Assembly (NCBI GenBank): GCA_050084985.1
Contig: JBITNC010000002.1
Location: forward strand, 17,794,001 to 17,858,000
Length of the DNA stretch: 64,000 nt
Reading direction: 5' to 3'
Source of the DNA: Nageia nagi
Lineage: Eukaryota; Pinophyta
Part shown: positions 57,689 through 64,000 of the stretch, piece after piece
How positions within the stretch are numbered: the first letter of the stretch is position 1
Layout of the letters: the number at the start of each line of letters is the position of its first letter
Program-made: the position numbers and the translations under genes
Notes under the pieces: generated by a model
The model's input: only the letters and a program-made list of their open reading frames with translations
Databases searched by the model: none
Told to the model about the DNA's origin: nothing

Positions 57689-58177
57689 TGTTAGAATTTG
57701 TAATGAAATATTGTGAATATCTAAACTCCTTGTAAATTCAATTAATCATTTAAAGGTATGTAGATACCTTAAGTGATTAATAGAATTCTTTAATATGTAG
57801 ACTTTGACTTTACCAAAGGAGTTAGTTGGTAGGTTGAAGTTTGGTGGTACATTTAATGTAACCCTAACCTTACCCTTGGGTTAAAGGAAGGTTAGGGAGG
57901 TGCTCTCAACCTATAAATAGAGGGCCTCTCCTCATGTAAACATATCTAAGTTTTGAGTAAGATTACTCTACTTGGTTGTGTAGGAGAGAGTTAGAGAATA
58001 GTTGTAAGAGAGACATAGATTTGAGAATAAGAGAACTAGTTGTGGATGTACTCCCAAGGAGGGAGGAACCACATTATATTGATGTGTTATCTTGAGTGAT
58101 TGTGTTATCTTGTGTACACTTGAGTTTCCTAGTCTAAGGTCCTAGAGGATTTGTTTAGATCTAGTTCAAATCCTTCA
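57689..58177 (+). repeat. 5' LTR of the Copia element
   Basis: 489 bp from TGTTAGAATTTG to AATCCTTCA. It contains a good TATA box (TATAAATAG, 57912-57920) about 265 bp before its end. The methionine-tRNA primer site TGGTATCAGAGC starts at 58180. Confidence 0.88.
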
Positions 58178-58179
58178 AT

Positions 58180-58191
58180 TGGTATCAGAGC
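58180..58191 (+). promoter_or_regulatory. Primer-binding site of the Copia element
   Basis: TGGTATCAGAGC, the standard plant initiator-methionine tRNA primer site, three bases after the LTR end. Confidence 0.93.
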
Positions 58192-61100
58192 CACGTTGAG
58201 GAAGCTCTTTTGGTGTGGAAGCTACATCTTGGAAGTGCTTCATCCTTCTCAACTTTGGAGATCTTCATTCTTCATTGTGAGGTAAAAGGTTTGCAAAGGT
58301 ATAACCTTCTATCCTTCTTTAACAAAGTTCATTATGATACTAATCTTTTGTATGATTATGCTAGCTTAATGTCTTAGCAATACCATAATATATTTTTGCT
58401 ATTCTCTTCTTACTAACAAACTTTTATGTTAGTAATCTAATTTTAATGTACAAAGAAAATGTTTTTTTTCTTTTGAGCAAAAATATATTATGCTAGCATC
58501 TTATTGAAAAGATTTTTTACAATAGTATTTTGTGAAAAATATCATAAAAAAAAAGGGACGAAGATGCATTTTTTTACATATTTTATTGTTGAAATAAAGT
58601 GGAGGACTTTATTTACAAGATTTTTACATATTTAAATAATTAGAGGCAATTATTTAAAATTTAAAGCAAATATGAGGCTCATTTTTTATTGTTGAAATAA
58701 AAAATGCAAGACTTTACAATTTTTTTTTAAATATTTACAATATTTTTATATATATAATATTTATCAAAAATTATAAAATGTTGGGGGGGCACAAATTTGA
58801 ATGGGTCTGTAAATTGTTTGACAAAATGCCTCATCTAGATGCAGTCTTGTTTCCTCCTCTGTAATGAGCACAGGATATGCACCAACGTATCTTCCTTTGC
58901 AAAGGAGATAAGGAGAGGAAAGGTCAGAAGCTAGTCCATTCACATTGGTGATTTTGAAAGCCCACGGATGATTTCCACAGCCAGCCCGTGCCCCTCACGC
59001 GTAGGAACTAGACCACCTCGCTGTCTCCTTCGTTGTCTCCCTCTCTACGTTGCAAAGCCTCCTCCTCTCCTCTGCAGCGAGGAAGTCACGTGAATTGTTT
59101 GAATCGATGGATGATAAAGCAAGCGTTACATGGACTACCTGATCGCAGGATCTACACAAAACGTGAATTGTTTGACAGAGTACATGCTGCAGATAGTTTC
59201 GTGGACTGCTATGGTCAACAGATATGCACCAAACGACTACGTTGAAACGCTCTACGATGCGATGCATGGTGCAGACAATGATTCGTGGACTACTCTGCTG
59301 CGTCTCCCCTCCTCTTAGTTCCTGGACAGCCAATGATCGCAGGATAGGCATAAAATGGAGGGTCTCCCTCCTCCCTCGCCCTCAGCACTGGCCTCTGTCA
59401 CCCCCGAACTCCTTCCACGCAGCCTCCTCCCTCGTGCGCGCACCGTCGTGCGCCTTGACTGGCCAGCCTCCTACCAGCCACGATGCGCAGCAGGCTCCTC
59501 CCTCTGCCTACTCCCTCCTCGCGCGAGCTGGCCTCACCTCCGGCTGTGTCTCCCTCCTCTCCTCACGTGCTCCTCCTCTCAGTAGACCAGACTCCTCTGA
59601 GCTACATCCTCCCTCCACATCTCTGCTCCACTCACTTGGACTGCGCCTTCTTCCTCCTCTCTCTGCACTGCTCTGCTCATACGCACATTGGCTACGTTTT
59701 GTGGATTGGAGGATCTGAAACTATGTTTAGTTCCAGCTTTGCCAAGCAAATGGTCTTCCACCATGATCCTCCTCACATGTGCCATGTGTCAGGAAAACCC
59801 ACGCTTTGTCTTGGTGAAAGGAGCCTCCATGCAAGTCCTCCTCCTTCCCACGGTCAAGGTTGATGGCTGCCCACTCCTTCCAAGTCACCTTAAATGCCTT
59901 AGTTTTGTTTTTTGACCACCTACATATTTTCACTTCCAAAAAGCAACGTGTCTTTTTTGTGGAAAGAACAAGGGGGGGTCATATTTTACACCTACTAAGC
60001 ATTTAATGATTATTGACTTAGGACAAAGCATTACAAATCATTTAAAATAGGGGTATGGGTCTCCTATTACCACTTGCACACTTATTCCTATTAGGCATTT
60101 TTTTTCTTCCTTCCAAGTCACTTGCTCCCATTAAATGCCCATAGGAGTCTTTAGACTATTTCTAATATTCTACTCCCCATTGCATGTTTAATTTAACTGC
60201 ATATGCACTCTCTAAGCATGGTTAAAAGGGCTAACACTTTAAGTAAAAAGGGGGGCCTTGGTATAAATTTTTTACTTAAATTTTATCTAGATGCATGTAT
60301 CTTATTTGAAGACTAAAACATGCTTAGGACTTAAATTTTTAATGCATGATGCATGCTTACTTAAATTTTAAGTCATGATAGAATGCATGTTATAAATATG
60401 CTTAGGACTTAAATTTTTAATGCATGATGCATGCTTACTTAAATTTTTAAGTCATGAATAATGCATGTTATGAATTAAATACTAAGTAGGACTTAGTTCT
60501 TATGTTTAATTCATTAAGTGCTTTGAGCAAAATATGAACAATGTAACAGTCCTTTAGGGGTTAGAACAAAACCCATTGGACTCAATTTTTGGCCTTTTTA
60601 AGGTTTCAAGTTCGTGTGGATGGAGTATTTTTCACCTTACTTTATATTTTTTGCACATTTGCTTATACTTGCAATACGCAAAAATGTGAAAAGTAACCCC
60701 TAAAATGAATACATCCGCACGTATTTTCCACAACATGACTTGTTTGGGGAGCCATGAGGTGAGGACAGGGCAGACTGGAGCCCTTTTAGTCCGAAGAACC
60801 AAGTGGTGGTAAGTCCGTCTTAATTGCCCCTAAGACCTCTGTTGGATTGGACATAACTCTATTAGGTGGACAGGCATGTGTGTAGTGATACCACATGTCC
60901 GCACATCCATTCAGGGATTATCCTGATAACCTAGGAGGAAAACTGAAACCCTTAATCAAGATAATTAAAATGGCCGGTCCAAGATACGTCGGATCCTTGG
61001 AAAATAGTAAGTACTTCTCCTTGTGAGAGTATATCACTGACCAAGGTGAACTGGTTGAGGACTGGTAGTACCTGGGCTCCACCTTGCGGGCATCCAGGTG

Positions 61101-61266
61101 AAGGCCTAATTCTATACAAGAAAACAACCCCAACTTTATCCTTCTATGGATCGTGGTTAATGAGGTTACACATGTGGGACATGTTTGCTTATTAGATGTT
61201 TTATATGTATAGAAAAATTGTAAAAGTTTGCATTCTTATTTGCATATTTATTTGTTTTTTGTAGCA
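58192..61266 (+). other. Long Copia leader with a GC-rich insert
   Basis: About 3.1 kb separate the primer site from the Gag ATG, long for Copia. The stretch 58980-59720 is strikingly richer in C and CTCCTCC motifs than its AT-rich surroundings, with repeats of ACGTGAATTGTTTGA (59089 and 59160) and TTCGTGGACT (59197 and 59281). Frames of 126-164 codons there are proline/serine/leucine-rich and have no domain. 60540-61260 is AT-poor non-coding leader. Confidence 0.6.
60321..60478. repeat. 78-bp tandem duplication in the leader
   Basis: TGCTTAGGACTTAAATTTTT, then AATGCATGATGCATGCTTAC, then an AAGTCATGA(T/A) stretch occurs twice, from 60321 and from 60399, with few differences. The unit contains ATGCATGATGCAT, itself palindromic. 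Confidence 0.88.
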
Positions 61267-64000
61267 ATGGTTGAAACCTTCGTTCCCAAGCACATACTCG
61301 ATGGTTCCAACTTTGGAATATGGGAACCACGTATGAAAGCCGAGTTACAAGCAAGAAAGCTATGGCAGACAGTTAGTGAAGATGCGGTTGCTCCTACCGA
61401 TGAGAAGGCTCTTGAAGTATACAACTCAAAGAATGAGTTAGCAACTTCTATGATTTACCGTGCAGTTTCAGATGATGTCCTTCTCATGATTTCTTCATCA
61501 ACTTCAGCAAAGGAAGCTTGGGATAGGTTAAAGAAAATCTACCTTGGGTCCAAATTTTCAAGAAGGTTTACCATTCTACAAAAGTTGTTGCAGTATCGTC
61601 AAAGTGAAGATGAAAGTGCCTCCATCTACTTAAACAAAATCATTGACCTCAGGACACAACTGGTTGGTTGTGGATGCAACTGGATCAATGATGAGTTCAT
61701 GGTCTTCATCATTCTATAAAGCCTTACTACAAAGTTCAGCAACTTTGTCACAGTTATGGAAACAAGGCTCGATGATGAAGAAGATGTCATCTCACTTGAT
61801 AACCTTTCAATACTTCTTCTAAAGCATGAGGAAACTTTGAACAAGAAAATGTTGAACCTTTCTCCAAAGGACCATAGCATTGCTCTAGGAGCAACCAAAA
61901 CTCCTTTCAAGAAAAAGTTCAAACATTACAAATTCAAAGACAACAAGTCCTCATCTACCTTCAGGAAGTATGAAAAAAAGGGCAACAACAACAACAATCA
62001 TGGCAACTACAGGCACAGGAATGATAAAGCAGGATCAAGCAATCCAACACCTCAAGAAAAGTTTGATGGGAATTGTAACTTCTGTGGCATCTTTGGGCAT
62101 AAAGAGTATGATTGTCGCAAAAAGAAATTTGCTCAAAAAGGAAAGGGAAATGCAAATGTGAGAAATTTCAATAATAAAAAGAAGAACAAGCATGCTGCTT
62201 CTGTTGCCTACTACTCAATGACTCAAACTATTTCAAATGACTGGATTGTTGATACAGGATGCACTAATCACATGTGTTATGAAAAAGATAAGTTTGAAAA
62301 CTTTCATAAGTACAAAAAGGATGCAGTTGTGATAGGTGATAATACAGTCCTTGATGTTCACGGAATAGGAAGTGTGAAGATTCATGGAAAGACTCTTGAC
62401 AATGTCTTTTATGTGCCTAAACTAAGGATGAATCTCATCTCCGTGATTCAAATTACAAGGAAAGGATGCTCATTTGAGTTTACCTCACACTCTTGGTGTG
62501 TTAAGAAAGGACTTGCCACTTTGATGAAAGGATCAGTAAAGAATGACCTTTATATTGTGGATCAAGTACCTTCAAAGATTTGTCTTGCTACAAATGTTTG
62601 TTCAAAAGGTAATCTTTGGCATCAATGATTAGGACACCTTAACCACAAGAGTATTCAAGCTATGAAAACTCAAGAACTTATGGAAGGTTTACCTAATATT
62701 TCACCCACAGTTGGTCTTTGTGAAAGGTGCATTCTAGGAAAGATGCATAGGCAAAAGTTTGAAAAAGATAAGGCAACTCGGGCTACTTGTCCTCTTTAGC
62801 TTGTGCATTCAGATTTGATGGGTCCTTTTCAGACTAAGTCACTAGGTGGAGCTTCTTATGTTCTGACCTTCATTGATGACTTCAGTAGGATGACATTTGG
62901 TTATCTACTTGAGCACAAGGATCAAACTTTTGACAGGTTTCAAGACTTCAAGGCACTTGTTGAAAATCAAACTGATTTTAAGATCAAAATGCTGAGATCT
63001 GACAATGGGGGTGAATATAATAGCAATGAGTTTAACAACTTTTGTGTTAAACACGGGATTAAGCGACAATTCACAATCCCATACACCCCTCAGCAAAATG
63101 GAGTTGCTGAAAGGAAGAATCGCACCATTATGGAAATGGCAAGATGCATGTTGGGTAACCTTCCTAGTTTCTTATGGGGCGAAGCTATTCACACTGCTAT
63201 TCACACCCTAAATAGGTGTCCTACTAAGGCAGTTGAAGGTAAAACTCCATATGAAGCATGGACAGGAAAGAAACCTAACCTCTCACACTTCAGGGTCTTC
63301 GGTTGTGATGCATTTGCCTTCATTACCTCAGAGAAAAGAAAGAAGCTAGATAAACGATCAGAAAAATGCATCTTTGTGGGGTATGATAATCAGCATAGAG
63401 GTTACAGGCTCTACTCTTCATCCCATAAAATAGTCTTTGTTTCTAGGGATGTTAAGTTCAATGAACTTTCTGAGGATACGACCTCTCATGCTGAAGTGTC
63501 TGATACAGATGATTCCTCGCCTGCACCTAACTGGTTGGATGATCATGTAGAGAAGTCACCACAAGAGCAAAATTATCCAGCACAGAGAATTACAAGAAGT
63601 ATGACCTTGAATAAATCCTTATTTGCCAAAATTGATAATATGCATGAGCCATCCACCTTCAAAGAAGCTTCCAAGCAAGAGTGTTGGATGGAAGCTATGA
63701 ATGTTGAGTATGAGGCGCTCATAAAAAATGAAACTTGGGATTTAGTTCCTTATCCCAATGAGAAAAATGTGATTGGCAATAAATGGATATACAAGGTCAA
63801 GTACAATTCTGATGGAAACATTGAAAAATACAAGGCAAGGTTAGTAGCCAAAGGATTCGCTCAGAAATATGGTATTGATTATGAGGAAACCTTTGCTCCT
63901 GTAGCCAAGATGCCTACTGTCAGAATAATTCTTGCTCTTTCTGCAGCTCAAGGATGGAAAGCTTTTCAACTTGATGTCAAAAGTGCATTTCTCAATGGTG
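61267..64000 (+). pseudogene. gag-pol: Copia Gag-Pol, three stops, partial
   Basis: Begins MVETFVPKHILDGSNFGIWE. Gag core (UBN2 type: SSTSAKEAWDRLKKIYLGSK), CCHC zinc knuckle CNFCGIFGHKEYDC (from 62074), protease active site WIVDTGCTNHM (62242 on), integrase HHCC region (LWHQ...LGHLNH, CERC), catalytic D (VHSDLMGPF), D (LRSDNGGEY) and E (NGVAERKNRT), GKTPYEAWTGKKPNLSHFRV, and RT start NKWIYKVKYNSDGNIEKYKA to LDVKSAFLNG at the window edge. In-frame stops: TAA 61717-61719, TGA 62626-62628, TAG 62797-62799. Each can be explained by one C-to-T change (CAA, CGA, CAG). No frame change is seen. Confidence 0.93.

Larger units (their letters stand above)
57689..64000 (+). mobile_element. Copia LTR retrotransposon, running off the window
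   Basis: 5' LTR (57689-58177), primer site, a 3.1-kb leader, then Gag, protease, integrase and the start of RT in one frame from 61267. The order protease-integrase-RT defines Copia. The 3' half and 3' LTR lie beyond 64000. Three stops in the frame make this copy defective, but the frame is otherwise unshifted for 2.7 kb, so it is not very old. Confidence 0.93.

Noticed and set aside
59224-59863. Pro/Ser/Leu-rich frames of 126-164 codons in the Copia leader
   Set aside because: Several frames on both strands are open only because the DNA is GC-rich. No domain, and composition follows the CTCCTCC repeats.

Overview
This is nuclear DNA from a large, repeat-filled plant genome, most likely a gymnosperm and probably a conifer. 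The grounds are one host gene stretched over more than 42 kb by transposon-filled introns, several nested generations of Gypsy, Copia and LINE retroelements, and a Penelope-like element with a GIY-YIG endonuclease, a class reported in conifers. The species cannot be fixed from the sequence alone.

The only host gene I can support is on the minus strand from about 55117 (ATG) to 12472 (stop): a mitochondrial carrier of the SLC25A39/40 / plant MTM1 type. Ten coding exons were read by eye; they join in frame into a 337-residue protein carrying all three carrier signatures. Five introns of 4.7 to 11.5 kb hold most of the window's repeats. The second exon appears to use a GC rather than GT donor.

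Layout. 1-2431: AT-rich DNA with a tRNA-derived SINE (897-1059) and an inverted dispersed repeat. 2432-9945: an old minus-strand Gypsy element coding only for Gag and protease, into which a very young gag-only LTR element (4716-7351) has inserted; the young element has near-identical 320/321-bp LTRs, the 5-bp target duplication GATTC and an intact 308-codon gag. 9951-10840: a 5'-truncated Penelope-like element. 12472-55117: the carrier gene. Its introns hold a decayed hAT transposase (15115-17490), Copia gag and Gypsy protease relics (18476-20850), Gypsy gag plus LTR (23600-25339), a LINE RNase H split by a hAT-type MITE (30548-32143), a plant-transposon ORF (32614-33581), an LTR with adjoining internal DNA (36605-38480), and a minus-strand LINE (43410-52955) broken by two solo LTRs. 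57689-64000: the 5' LTR, a 3-kb leader and gag-pol of a plus-strand Copia element that runs off the window; three stop codons interrupt it.

The least familiar structures are (i) a 2.8-kb solo LTR carrying about eleven copies of a 42-nt near-palindrome, with a 282-bp perfect-register inverted repeat in the middle, and (ii) five degenerate hairpin modules in the 5' leader of the gag-only element whose stems differ in sequence but keep pairing. All boundaries and family names come from reading the sequence, without alignment or database search.
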